Part shown: one piece after another, positions 38,810 to 50,200 of the stretch
How positions within the stretch are numbered: position 1 is the stretch's first letter
How the letters are laid out: each line of letters opens with the position of its first letter
Source: Polytrichum commune
Taxonomy: Eukaryota > Streptophyta > Polytrichopsida > Polytrichales > Polytrichaceae
Length of the DNA stretch: 60,000 nucleotides
Direction: 5' to 3'
Assembly (NCBI GenBank): GCA_950295325.1
Contig: OX485803.1
Span: 44,285,554 to 44,345,553 of the forward strand
Position numbers and translations under genes: made by a program
Notes under the pieces: generated by a model
Databases searched by the model: none
Seen by the model: only the letters and a program-made list of their open reading frames with translations
What the model was told of the DNA's origin: nothing

Positions 38810-39010
38810 CAGAATTGATTGTGTGAAGAATTCGTCACGCTTGAACTTTCAGAGATATGCTCGTATCGTCGTTCGGTTGAGCACTTGAGAACCATGACAT
38901 TTATTGCATGGACAACGATATTCATGCAGCTTAAGACGATTTGCTTGTAGTTCTTCTTTAGCACAAAGGGCAGCCTCCATGGTGTTGGGATCAAGTTCCC
39001 CTTCCACCAT
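38810..39010 (-). pseudogene. Candidate N-terminal exon of the CACTA transposase (CPCNKC motif)
   Basis: Starts MVEGELDPNTMEAALCAKEE and continues to LHEYRCPCNKCHGSQVLNR. The CPCxxC pattern resembles the transposase-associated zinc domain found at the N-terminus of CACTA TNP2 proteins. One in-frame TGA follows RTTIRAYL. The frame then runs to a good donor, CTG/GTGAGT. Assignment rests on the short motif and position. Confidence 0.55.
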
Positions 39011-39363
39011 GTTTGCTGTAACAATTATTAGATAATACCATAATAATTATATTGATACATTATGCTAATATACATATTAGTATGCCACAAAATTAATTAA
39101 AACACTATTTGCCATGTAGGATATTGCAATACATAGGTCTTTGCCGTGTACACTAAGGTTAGTCAATAGGTGCTTAATTGACTACATAAGTCACAGAGGT
39201 GCTTATAAATATTTTTTTATTGATTGGATGTCACATATTGTGAATCAAAAGGTAACTTATTGACTACATAGGGTATTTAAAATTTGAACGTTTAAAAAAA
39301 AAGCGGGAACATGGTTCTATGGAGGCGGGAAAGGCCAGTGAAACAAGTGGAACAATGAATGCA

Positions 39364-39460
39364 AGGATGTATTGCAAGTGAAGCAAGAAATGCAAGATGT
39401 ATTGCAAGTGAAGCAAGAAATGCAAGATGTATTGCAAGTGAAGCAAGGAATGCAAGAATT
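39364..39460. repeat. 30-bp minisatellite, three copies
   Basis: Three near-identical tandem copies of a 30-bp unit beginning GATGTATTGCAAGTGAAGCA, inside the CACTA element. Confidence 0.93.
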
Positions 39461-39529
39461 GAGAAATGCAAGACCCCAAGAATGCAGTGAGGAACAGTAA
39501 AGGTGCACAATTGTGGGTTTCCTAGTGAA

Positions 39530-40060
39530 AGTTTGTAAGTGAGGGTTTCCTACTGAAGGTTTCTAAGTGGTAGTTTGAGGGTTTCAGACAAGGGTTTGAA
39601 TTTCAACAAGATAGTAGAAATCATCTCAAACAATAGTTTCAGAAATCATTTCAGAAATCATCTCAAGTAAGCAAGGGTTTGAGTCTAAGGGTTTTAGACA
39701 AGGGTTTGAGACATCATCAGAAATCATCTCAAGCAAGCAAGGGTTTGAGACAAGGGGTTGAGATCTGAAGTGGTTTGAGACAAGAGTTTGAGCAAGGGTT
39801 TGAGACAAGGTTTCTAAGTGGTAGTTTGAGGGTTTCAGATAAGGGTTTGAGATCTGAAGTGGTTTGAGACAAGGTTTCTAAGTGGTAATTCTAAGGGTTT
39901 TAGATTGTGGGTTTCAACAAGACAAACCAGAATTCATCTCAAACAAGAGTTGAACATACAATCAGGCAAGGCAGGCAAGGGTTTGAGGACATACAATCAG
40001 ACAAGGCAGGCAAGGGTTTGAGGCAGAGCAGGCAAGGGTTTGAGGCAAGAGCAAAAATCA
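39530..40060. repeat. GGGTTTGAG-rich low-complexity block
   Basis: Irregular repetition of GGGTTTGAG, GAAATCATCTCA, TTTCTAAGTGGTAG and GGCAGGCAAG words. No coding or structural RNA signal is evident. It lies in the non-transposase half of the CACTA element. Confidence 0.8.
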
Positions 40061-40974
40061 TTCCAAATGTGATCCACATGTGATTTTCTTTTGTTAGGTG
40101 CCATTTTTCTTCTAGGATTCTTCACTTTGCTCCTATTTTTCTAAACGTGCAGAAGCTCCTCCTACAAATCACATACAACTGCTCAATAGATAGTTCATTC
40201 AACCACACACCATTCAAATACAGCTGCTCAATAGATAATTCATAGAATATGAGGCTCTCTACATAAACCCATATACTTTTGTATACTTTGTATTCCTGGC
40301 CATGCTAATTCATATTGATGTTTGTCTTCTAGTTTGAGAGACAGGCAGAAAGAGAATCAGTTGGGTTGTTTCGAGTGTTTGAATACCAATTGCTCAAATA
40401 CATTAGAAGAGAATGTTCACTTGAAACTAACATGTGATTTGTTTGTGGATGTATGCAGTGGAAGGGGTGTGCAGGTGTGGATATAATGAATCCGAATTTT
40501 AGTTTAGTTGCTTAAGGACAAATTGCACGCTATCCAGGTGACAACTACAACGGAGATGAAATTCCAGAGGGATGTTTTAGTGTTTTGGTAAACAAAGTGT
40601 AGGTACAAGATGCGAAATTGCAATATCCAAACCTTGCGGGGAATCCTTCACAAGTACGGATGAAGGACTCTCAATTTGCACCAATTTTGTGGAGAAAAGA
40701 GGATCTGGTTCTTCTTGGTGGACTAGGGAACTCATTGTAGACTGTCATGACTTCATATATAGTCCAGGTCCACATACCTTTTTTTGTCTACCTAGCCTCA
40801 TGTTGCAAGTTTTATTGACTCTAATAGAGACTAATTTCAGACTTATGAATGTGTTTGATTGGTTTAAAAGACACAACTTGCCATCTTTTCATAGTCAATT
40901 TGTAAAAGAACCCAGTGCAATATGCTCCTTTTTTACTGTAAGATGTTGTGATGTTGAAGTTCTTTGCACTCCAA

Positions 40975-41553
40975 GTAGACAAACGACTAGTCAATTATGC
41001 CCAACATCATATATCGTACACAAACGATAGTCAATTAACCATATAAGTCATGTTCTTATTGACTAATAAACCCTACCATAATATAGTCAATTACTATACA
41101 CCAAGTAGTCAACAACGCCACAACAAATTATGTTTTATTGACTAGGAGTAGTCTATTATGTCTCAGAATGTTTATCAAGATGAATCATCACGGTAGTTTA
41201 TTTGACCATCCATAGTCTACTTATGTGTGTTTTATTAACTACCCATAGTATAATGTCTCTATATATTTTATCTACCCGTAGTCTAATGTACTTTGTTACT
41301 TGCGACTACATGTAGTCTAATGAATCAATGTTTTATTGACTGACTATGGTCTAATGTAAAGTTCAAAAGCATAGTCTAATGTACATACCCAGCCCATAGT
41401 CTAATGTACACCATGTTTTTTAGACTACGTAACATTTGCCTATGCCTTATTAGACTAACCTGAAACGACTAGGAAGTCAAAAAGTATTTGATTGTTTTGT
41501 AAACTCAAAGTTGTCATATGTCCAGTCATATAAGCCGTGTTTTTGTAGTAGTG
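40975..41553. repeat. Right subterminal repeats of the CACTA element
   Basis: A dense cluster of TAGTCTAATG / TAGTCAATTA-type words (roughly 15-20 copies, mostly one orientation) up to the terminal TAGTAGTG. This resembles the TNPA-type binding arrays of CACTA elements. Confidence 0.82.
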
Positions 41554-44500
41554 ATCAGATCACCCTTATACCCACAAGTCCAAACTTACCTCATATCAGA
41601 TTGCACTTGTAACCCACATATCTAACCTCACATCAGTTTGACCTTAATACTAGCATATCTAGACCTAACATTAGATTGCACTTCAAACACACATGGTTGG
41701 TGTCAAATCAGAGTACCCTTATACCAAATAAATCTAGATTTCCATATCAAATATCATTGTAGGGTTTACAGTTTGAATACCTGAAAATGTGTTTCGGCAC
41801 CGAGACACTCAAACTCGGGGCTGGAATTTCAAAAATTTCTAAGCTTACATCAAATCACCCTTATACCCACAAGTCCAAACTTACCTCATATCAGATTGCA
41901 CTTGTAACCCACATATCTAACCTCACATCAGTTTGACCTTAATACTTGCATATCTAGACCTAACATTAGATTGCACTTCAAACACACATGTTTGGTGTCA
42001 AATCATAGTACCCTTATACCAAATAAATCTAGATTTCCATATCAAATATCATTGTAGGGTTTACAGTTTGAATACCAAAAATTGTGTCTCGGCACCGAGA
42101 CACTCAAACTCGGCCCTAGAATTGCAAAAATTTCAAAAATTAAATCAGATTACTCGTATACCCACAAGTCCAAACTTACCTCATATCAGATTGCACTTGT
42201 AACCCACATATCTAACCTCACATCAGTTTGACCTTAATACTAGCATATCTAGACCTAACATTACATTGCACTTCAAACACACATGTTTGGTGTCAAATCA
42301 TAGTACCCTTATACCAAATAAATCTAGATTTCCATATCAAATATCATTGTAGGGTTTACAGTTTGAATACCAGAAAATGTGTCTCGGGACCCAGACACTC
42401 AAACTCGGCGCTAGAATTTCCAATTTTCTAAGCTTACATCAGATCACATTTATACCCACAAGTCCAAACTTACCTCATATCAGATTGCACTTGTAACCCA
42501 CATATCTAACCTCACATCAGTTTGACCTTAATACTAGCATATCTAGACCTAACATTAGATTGCACTTCAAACACACATGTTTGGTGTCAAATCATAGTAC
42601 CCTTATACCAAATAAATCTAGATTTCCATATCAAATATCATTGTAGGGTTTACAGTTTGAATACCAGAAAATGTGTCTCGGGACCCAGACACTCAAACTC
42701 GGCGCTAGAATTTCCAATTTTCTAAGCTTACATCAGATCACATTTATACCCACAAGTCCAAACTTACCTCATATCAGATTGCACTTGTAACCCACATATC
42801 TAACCTCACATCAGTTTGACCTTAATACTAGCATATCTAGACCTAACATTAGATTGCACTTCAAACACACATGTTTGGTGTCAAATCATAGTACGCTTAT
42901 ACCAAATAAATCTAGATTTCCATATCAAATATCATTGTAGGGTTTACAGTTTGAATACCAGAAAATGTGTCTCGGGACCGAGACACTCAAACTCGGCGCT
43001 GGAATTTGAAAATTTTCTAAGCTTACATCAGATCACCCTTATACCCACGAGTCCAAACTTACCTCATAGCAGATTGCACTTGTAACCCACATATCTAACC
43101 TCACATCAGTTTGACCTTAATACTTGCATATCTAGACCTAACATTAGATTGCACTTCAAACACACATGTTTGGTGTCAAATCATAGTACCCTTATACCAA
43201 ATAAATCTAGATTTCCATATCAAATATCATTGTAGGGTTTACAGTTTGAATACCCGAAAATGTGTCTCGGGACCCAGACACTCAAACTCGGCCCTGGAAT
43301 TTCAAAATTTTCTAAGCTTACATCAAATCACCCTTATACCCACAAGTCCAAACTAACCTCATATCAGATTGCACTTGCAACCCACATATCTAACCTCACA
43401 TCAGTTTGACCTTAATACTAGCATATCTAGACCTAACATTAGATTGCACTTCAAACACACATGTTTGGTGTCAAATCATAGTACCCTTATACCAAATAAA
43501 TCTAGATTTCCATATCAAATATCATCGTAGGGTTTACAGTTCGAATACCAGAAAATGTATCTCGGGACCTAGACACTCAAACTCGGCCCTGGAATTTCAA
43601 AATTTTCTAAGCTTACATCAAATCACCCTTATACCCACAAGTCCAAACTAACCTCATATCAGATTGCACTTGTAACCCACATATCTAACGTCACATCAGT
43701 TTGACCTTAATACTAGCATATCTAGACCTAACATTAGATTGCACTTCAAACACACATGGTTGGTGTCGAATCAGAGTACCCTTATACCAAATAAATCTAG
43801 ATTTCCATATCAAATATCATTGTAGGGTTTACAGTTTGAATACCAGAAAATGTGTCTCGGGACCGAGACACTCAAACTCGGGGCTGGAATTTCAAAAATT
43901 TCTAAGCTTACATCAAATCACCCTTATACCCACAAGTCCAAACTTACCTCATATCAGATTGCACTTGTAACCCACATATCTAACCTCACATCAGTTTGAC
44001 CGTAATACTAGCATATCTAGACCTAACATTAGATTGCACTTGAAACACACATGTTTGGTGTCAAATCATAGTACCCTTATACCAAATAAATCTAGATTTC
44101 CATATCAAATATCATTGTAGGGTTTACAGTTTGAATACCAAAAATTGTGTCTCGGCACCGAGACACTCAAACTCGGCCCTGGAATTGCAAAAATTTCAAT
44201 AATTAAATCAGATTACTCGTATACCCACAAGTCCAAACTAACCTCATATCAGATTGCACTTGTAACCCACATATCTAACCTCACATCAGTTTGACCTTAA
44301 TACTAGCATATCTAGACCTCACATCAGATTGCACTTCAAACACACATATCTAACCTCACATCAGTTTGACATTAATACTAGCATATGTAGACCTCACATC
44401 AGATTTCACTCCAAACACACATGTGTAGTCTCATATCAGAGTACGCTTATACAAAGTAAATCTAGATTTCCATATCAAATATCATTGTAGGGTTTATAGT

Positions 44501-45030
44501 TTGAATACCAGAAAATGTGTCTCGTGACCGAGACACTCAAACTCGGCCCTGGAATTTCAGAATTTTCTAAGCTAAAATTAGATTAGCCTTGTACCCACAA
44601 TTGCAAACTAACCTCACATCGGTTTGACCTTAATACTAGCATATCTAGACCTCACATCAGATTGCACTTGTAACCCACATATCTAACCTCACATCAGTTT
44701 CACCTTAATACTAGCATATCTAGACCTCACATTAAATTTCACTTCAAACACACATGTGTAGTCTCATATCAGAGTACCCTTATACAAAGTAAATCTAGAT
44801 TTCCATATCAAATATGATTGTAGGGTTTACCGTTTGAAAACTAGAAATTGTGTCTCGGCACCGAGACACTGAAACTCGGCCATGGAATTTCAAAATTTCT
44901 ACGCTTACATCAGATTAACCTAATACCCAACATAGCTAACTAACCTTAGAAAACCTAACACTTGTAACCCACATATCTAACCTCACATCAGTTTGACCTT
45001 AATACGTCCATATCTAGACCTCACATCAGA
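41554..45030. repeat. Satellite array (about 295-bp unit), right block
   Basis: Resumes at exactly the base where the left block stopped and continues for eleven palindromes (41787 to about 44850). The last two or three units are more diverged and spaced irregularly, like the intronic relatives. The array ends near 45030, just before the small minus-strand gene. Confidence 0.96.
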
Positions 45031-45133
45031 TTTCAAGAACTCCAGGAACAATACAAAACCCTCACCTTCACCCTCAACCGTCAACCCTCCCCCTCACCAG
45101 AAATGTCTCCCTCGGCAGGTATAGGTGTCTACC

Positions 45134-45970
45134 TTATTTCAGTTCACAATCTTGGATCTCCGAACACTATGCAAAAAAATAAAATTCAGGGTGTTTTTGT
45201 GTGGGACAACGTACCTCTTCCCCGAATTGCTGTTCTTCATTGTCCATTCTTGCTTCGCGAAGATCACCTTTATCAGCGCCTTGATCGAATTCGCCAAGGA
45301 TCTGTTAAGTGTATATGTCCGGTGCTCATTAGCTATGAATTTGGCCTTATACAGTGTTAGCATTTGAAAGACCCCTTACCCTAAACCCAAAACCATTCAA
45401 GTCACCAATTGATTACAATCTTTACAAACCTGCTCCTCACTTTGATATGATGCTGAGGCACTGGAGGTTGCCTCAGGTTGAACCTGTGTCTGCGTCATTC
45501 CCTGTTCCAGATACCCAAACCAAACCCAATTCACAATCCCCCACCAAACATAAAACACAACATAAAGGAGCCGATACCATTGCCCACACAACAAGGGAAT
45601 TTAGAGGGTCTCATCTGTTCCAACTATCCGTGATAGAACTTAACATTATGATTGCACATATAAAAATTTCATTATGATTGCAGATAAACATCACCTCATT
45701 GCCCCCTTTGTCAACTTCGTTGTCTTCCTCCGATACAGGAAATAATACTACTAGAGCTACCTCTGAAACATCAAACGTTTTTTCCCCTTTGGAACCTCTA
45801 CATGTGCCCCTAGAATAATTAACCCCTCGTCTACCCATTGTTGTCCGCAAGTTGTACGGCGTTCCTAAGCTCCCTCTTGATTCTAACCTTTGCCTTCTCT
45901 CAATACGCCTCTGTTTTTCAATAGTCCTCCTAATCTCTCGATCTGCTCTCGCTCTCGACCTAGTGTTCAT
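45134..45970 (-). CDS. Small four-exon gene, basic N-terminus and acidic C-terminus, function unknown
   Basis: Four exons join in phase 0 with GT-AG borders: 45695-45970, 45430-45501, 45215-45301 and 45134-45166, giving 155 residues. The first part is strongly basic (MNTRSRARADREIRRTIEKQ then RRIERRQRLESR), like a DNA- or RNA-binding arm. The later part is acidic and Q/S-rich (EEDNEVDKGG, EARMDNEEQQFGEE). I recognise no family. Perfect phase agreement across three introns argues for a real gene, though the exons are short and the donor after exon 2 (GTTTGT) is weak. It is divergently oriented to the transposase side of the element and lies between the satellite and the plus-strand ORFs, so it could be an accessory protein of the transposon. 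Confidence 0.6.
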
Positions 45971-46389
45971 CTCTAATAATATTGAAGCAAACAGATCTTA
46001 TATATCATTGTCAACTCTGTCATAATTAACATCTATTCTCCATCATTATGTTCACATTGGATTTAGATAATTAATCTGCATTTCCTTGATTTATTCCTCT
46101 GTTAATCCACACAGCATTAATACACTACAATTGGCGGCACTAAAACCTATTCTACATAATAGAATCCTGCCATGTCACATATTTGGTGGTTGATAAAGTA
46201 TTGACTATTATTGTAGTACATTCTTTTCCTACATGAAACAAGGTGTCCAGCATTTACATAAATAAACATTGACTATTAATTGATCTAACATGTTATCAAA
46301 TATTCGCGCATTGGTGTCTACCCTAGGTGTATATAATACCCGATTGCTTGTACCCATTCCTTCATGTCATCTCATCATATTCTTCTCCA

Positions 46390-46818
46390 ATGGGTACTGA
46401 CTCAAGTCTCCCAAGCCCTGCTCCTTTAGGTTCTCCTAGTACATCTCAAGTTCACACCACGTTGTCCATCGATGGTTTCGTAGTTGTCAACAACATGAAG
46501 ATTGACAACCCACCTGACTCAACAGTTACTCCGGCGGTCGTGGTTCAGAGTCCACATGCACGGACTCCATCATTGCAAGCGGATGTTGCAACGCTGATAG
46601 AGGACTTGTCTACTTTACAGACTCATGCATATTCTAGAGCAGGGGTTATTAAACCGGGCACGTACTCTAGATCTGTATTAAGGAGTTTCCCACTTCCCAA
46701 ACGACAGAAACTCGGTTGCGCAGGATGCACTGCAGTTCATAGTTTAGGGATTGACCATTGTCATAAACATGACGGTGACAAAAATGGCAAAGGGCCCCAT
46801 AAGCGTCTTTGTCGTTAA
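46390..46818 (+). CDS. 142-residue ORF with Cys/His-rich C-terminus, function unknown
   Basis: Chosen start MGTDSSLPSPAPLGSPSTSQ; an earlier in-frame ATG at 46327 also exists. The first 100 residues are Ser/Pro/Thr-rich and look unstructured. The end, KLGCAGCTAVHSLGIDHCHK followed by HDGDKNGKGPHKRLCR, contains CxxC, HCxxH and a last H and C that could bind zinc. It is in the same frame as the transposase starting about 460 bp downstream, and the gap holds stops, so it may be a separate small gene or a 5' exon of the transposase whose donor I could not fix. No family recognised. Confidence 0.5.
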   Translation: MGTDSSLPSPAPLGSPSTSQVHTTLSIDGFVVVNNMKIDNPPDSTVTPAVVVQSPHARTPSLQADVATLIEDLSTLQTHAYSRAGVIKPGTYSRSVLRSFPLPKRQKLGCAGCTAVHSLGIDHCHKHDGDKNGKGPHKRLCR

Positions 46819-47277
46819 TCACAATGTAGCATTCTATTGTTTGGGATTTATTATTGCAGAGCTACTATCATGCTCTCCACATTATTCGTGGCGGCCGTCA
46901 TTCTTATGGCCTTATTTGCCAATATATATTATAACCAACAATGTTTAGAATGTATGTCCGTTTTTGGTTTCTACTATTTGAAAACAGGTAAACATAACAC
47001 CTTGTGAGTGTATATGATACGCCCACCTCTTTTGCTCTATTTATATTGGAATATTATGTTTGAAATAGATATCGGTTTCTTACCTATCTGGGACTTGCAT
47101 CCAAAAATGGTTTTTCAGCCGTTTTTCAGCTTACTTTCCATGTCTCTCTATTATCTTCTGAAATTATGCTTGCTGGTACATAAATTACCAGTTTGCACAG
47201 TAATTTGTTCCCTCTTATATATTCATGCCATTTCAATGTTCACAGTACTTATTTTGTTCAGAGTTCTGTGGTATACT
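46819..47277. other. Spacer between the Cys/His ORF and the transposase
   Basis: T-rich sequence. The in-frame hydrophobic extension upstream of the transposase (from 47008) looks like translated intron or leader. Candidate acceptors occur near 47244 and 47261. Confidence 0.5.
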
Positions 47278-50200
47278 ATGGCCCTGCTTCATGCTGAACC
47301 TCATTCTGTTTCGGTCCTCTTTCCATTAGGTGAAGACGGTCATGCTATAGTCACTTGTGCAATATTGAGTTTGAGGTTTCAATATCGTGAGGTCACTATC
47401 TTTGTCGAAGAAGAAGTTTTTGACGATCATACCGGTCTAGTTTCACATGCAGTTCGTCAGACTAGAGTAGATAATGACGTCGGTACGTTCTGGTTGTTGA
47501 AGCCTGGAAAATATCGTGTATATGGAGTCTCCGAGTCTATGTTTGAGTGTTCCACTGAACTTCTAACACCCAAGGAGTCTTCCACTATTAGCATTGAGAG
47601 ACCGGTGCTGTCTAAGGTCAAAATTGAGCCCGGTCTAAATACAATTTATGAGTTGAGTGATGATTCCGACGGCGATGTTGAATTCTTAAAATCAGCGAGT
47701 AGAGTCCAAGCTTCGTTGTCTCCACAAGTAGTTCGCAAGGAAACAACTCCTCCTGTTAGTCCGTCTCCTAATCCTGGTCAGGCCAAGGTTGTGGCAAGTC
47801 CTCTTGTCAGTATCATTCATTCATTGATGCGCCTTGGAGCTTGTAAGCGGTCCAAAAGTGTGTTATCTCGAATTAACTTTGATGCGATCAGACTCCAGCA
47901 GGTTGATTACCTTCCTCCTCGTTACGATGGGAACGTTATCTTCGAGTTTCCACCTTTAGGTGACCATGGCCATAATACAAAGGCCAAGCTGCTTCGTGGA
48001 ATGGATAGAAGGTACGATGGCCATGCTTGGACTCGCACAATTACATCCAATATTCAAAATGATCTGAAGCTTTTGTTTCGTGCATCTTCTTGTTTGGGCC
48101 ACCTCCGTTGCGACAATCCTGCCTGTGAGTATCTTCAGTGAGACCATAGGATTTCCAAAGTGAATGAAACAGAGTGGGAAGGATTGTCTGAGAAATTGTT
48201 TGAAGTGGGTTCCAAGCCTCCAACTGGTTCGACCGTTGTTTGCAAATCATGTAACGTCCCTCCCACCTGTGTTGTTGTCTGCACTGCCAAGATCTACTAT
48301 GTTACCGCGACACCTCACATGACGAGGGCTTGTGTGCACTTGGGATCTCACGACCATCCCGTCAAGTCAGGTGATCATCGGGACTTCATCGATTTGATAA
48401 ACACCTTGATTGGGGATCAAGTCGAACGCACCCCATCAGCCACTCGCTCCGCTATTGTGCTTGAAACTGCAAAGGAAGTACTGGGCCCACTCCTCCTTGC
48501 TAAAGAAGGTGACCCACAAAAGATCTTGGAGCTAGACGAGCTACAAGTTGTTTTCGATCGGTGTAAGCACCTCACCTCGCCCAACATTCGTAACGCAATC
48601 ACCACGTTCAGGACTATGCGTCGCTTTGGAGTCATGGACAGTATTACCAAGTTACGCGGTGCTAGCAATTGGAGGTTCGTGCAACAGAATAGGTTTCCAG
48701 GGCAAGGAGCGGACATGGACAAGGTCTTTGTCTTCAAGATGTCTGAAGTTGGACCGGGCAGCGGAGTCGACCTTGTCAAACGAATGCAACCCGGTGGTGA
48801 CTTGGAGAACTCCTGGATAATGTTTGACCATGTCAAACGTGTCAGGTCGTGGACGACAATGGCTTACCATGTGTACGATTCCACATATTGCCGTGTCATG
48901 ACCATCGCAGTATGCGACATGCAGTCTGAAGATGTTGCAGCCCAGTCAGTCGTATGGAAGAACCTGAACGCTCTCATGGCTCAACATGGAGTGGACAAAG
49001 TCAATTTTAAAGGTTTCATGGCCGACAGTGCCCAAGCCAACTGGAATGCTGTTCGAATCATTTACGGAAGTGGAAATGTGTCTGAGAAGATGGTGGATAG
49101 AGAGAGGACTTGTCTTTTCCATTGGACGCAGTCCTTGGAGAAACATACCAAGGCCGATATCCGTCAAGACCTGCAACATCAGCATCGAATACTATGCCAG
49201 CAATACAAGAATGCAAAATCGATGGCGGAGGCCGAGACAAAGTATTTGGCAATTCAGGCATGGTGGATGTCATCCGAGGCAGCAACTGAACAAGGTCTAC
49301 CTCGACTGGAGCTCTGGCTGGCCTTCTGGCATTTCCGTTACCGCCAATGGGGTGGATTTATGGAGTTGGTAAGTCTATGCTTCCCTCTATATTTCCTGTA
49401 TAGTTCCCACTTTATGCTTCAACTACATTGATTCCGCCATTATTCTAATTCGGACTGTATGGGCATTGCAGGATTTAAGTGAAGCTGAACTAGTGGAAAT
49501 GCCATCCTGTAACCTTGCTGAATCTATCCACAACAAGTGGAAGCAACAATCTGGCGATCGGGGCAGCGACCTTTATGTGGCAACAATCGATGACTTCGTG
49601 CGTGCTTTCATGCAGTGCTCAGCATATTCCCAATTCCTAAAGGGAGAGAACCCTGGAACTGGACCGTCGAAGGAGGAATTGAAGCTGAGGCGTGCTCAGA
49701 GGTCTGCCGTAAAAACAGGAATCTCGAAACCGCTGCATGAGGCCATCTTGAAGATGCCTGGCACTAACGAGTGGTGCACCATGACTCCCCACCTCGAAGG
49801 GGAAGAGGTATTTGTTTCTCTGAAGCGTAAACCGGATACTGCTTTCAGTGACGAACGTGAATCTCACAGGCCAGACAAGATCAGTATATCCCGACCACGC
49901 GTCCAAACCATATTTGCCCGACTGAACGATTCTCCACCTCCTGTGACAACTCCAAATTCTCCCACAACTCCATATTCTCCCACAACTGCAGATGAAAACC
50001 AACCGCAATTTCCAACACACGACGCTCCGCAGCGGGTGGATCGGCACCACGTCACCGCGATTGAGGAGACATTATGCAACCCTGCCCAGTGGCACATCGC
50101 ACGGCTGCCTAAGACATCTGCGAAGGCTTGCTTTGCTCTACAAGCAATCACCAAGAAGAAGTGCGTCGCTCGGATTGTACAAGACGGGAAGAGCACCGCT

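Larger units (their letters stand above)
34969..41553 (-). mobile_element. CACTA (En/Spm) transposon nested in the satellite
   Basis: A 6585-bp element with termini CACTACTACCAAAACATGGC and, at the right end, the complement of CACTACTACAAAAACACGGC, flanked by a perfect ATC duplication. It encodes TNP2-like sequence on the minus strand, now broken, and has subterminal motif clusters at both ends, as CACTA elements do. It also carries a SET-domain-like segment and is interrupted by a solo LTR. Exact ends and an exact restored target suggest a fairly recent insertion, although its genes are decayed. Confidence 0.95.

Noticed and set aside
40689-41030. 113-codon plus-strand ORF in the CACTA element as a TNPA gene
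   Set aside because: No TNPA-like features. It overlaps the start of the subterminal repeat cluster and has no supporting exon structure.
27425-45030. CRISPR-like array
   Set aside because: The unit is about 295 bp and repeated throughout with no unique spacers, in a plant nuclear context. This is satellite DNA.
47008-47277. Hydrophobic N-terminal extension of the transposase as a membrane segment
   Set aside because: It is T-rich and unlike any transposase N-terminus, with candidate acceptors before the ATG at 47278. More likely intron or leader.
48417-50196. Minus-strand frames under the transposase
   Set aside because: They are shadows of the strong plus-strand coding sequence.
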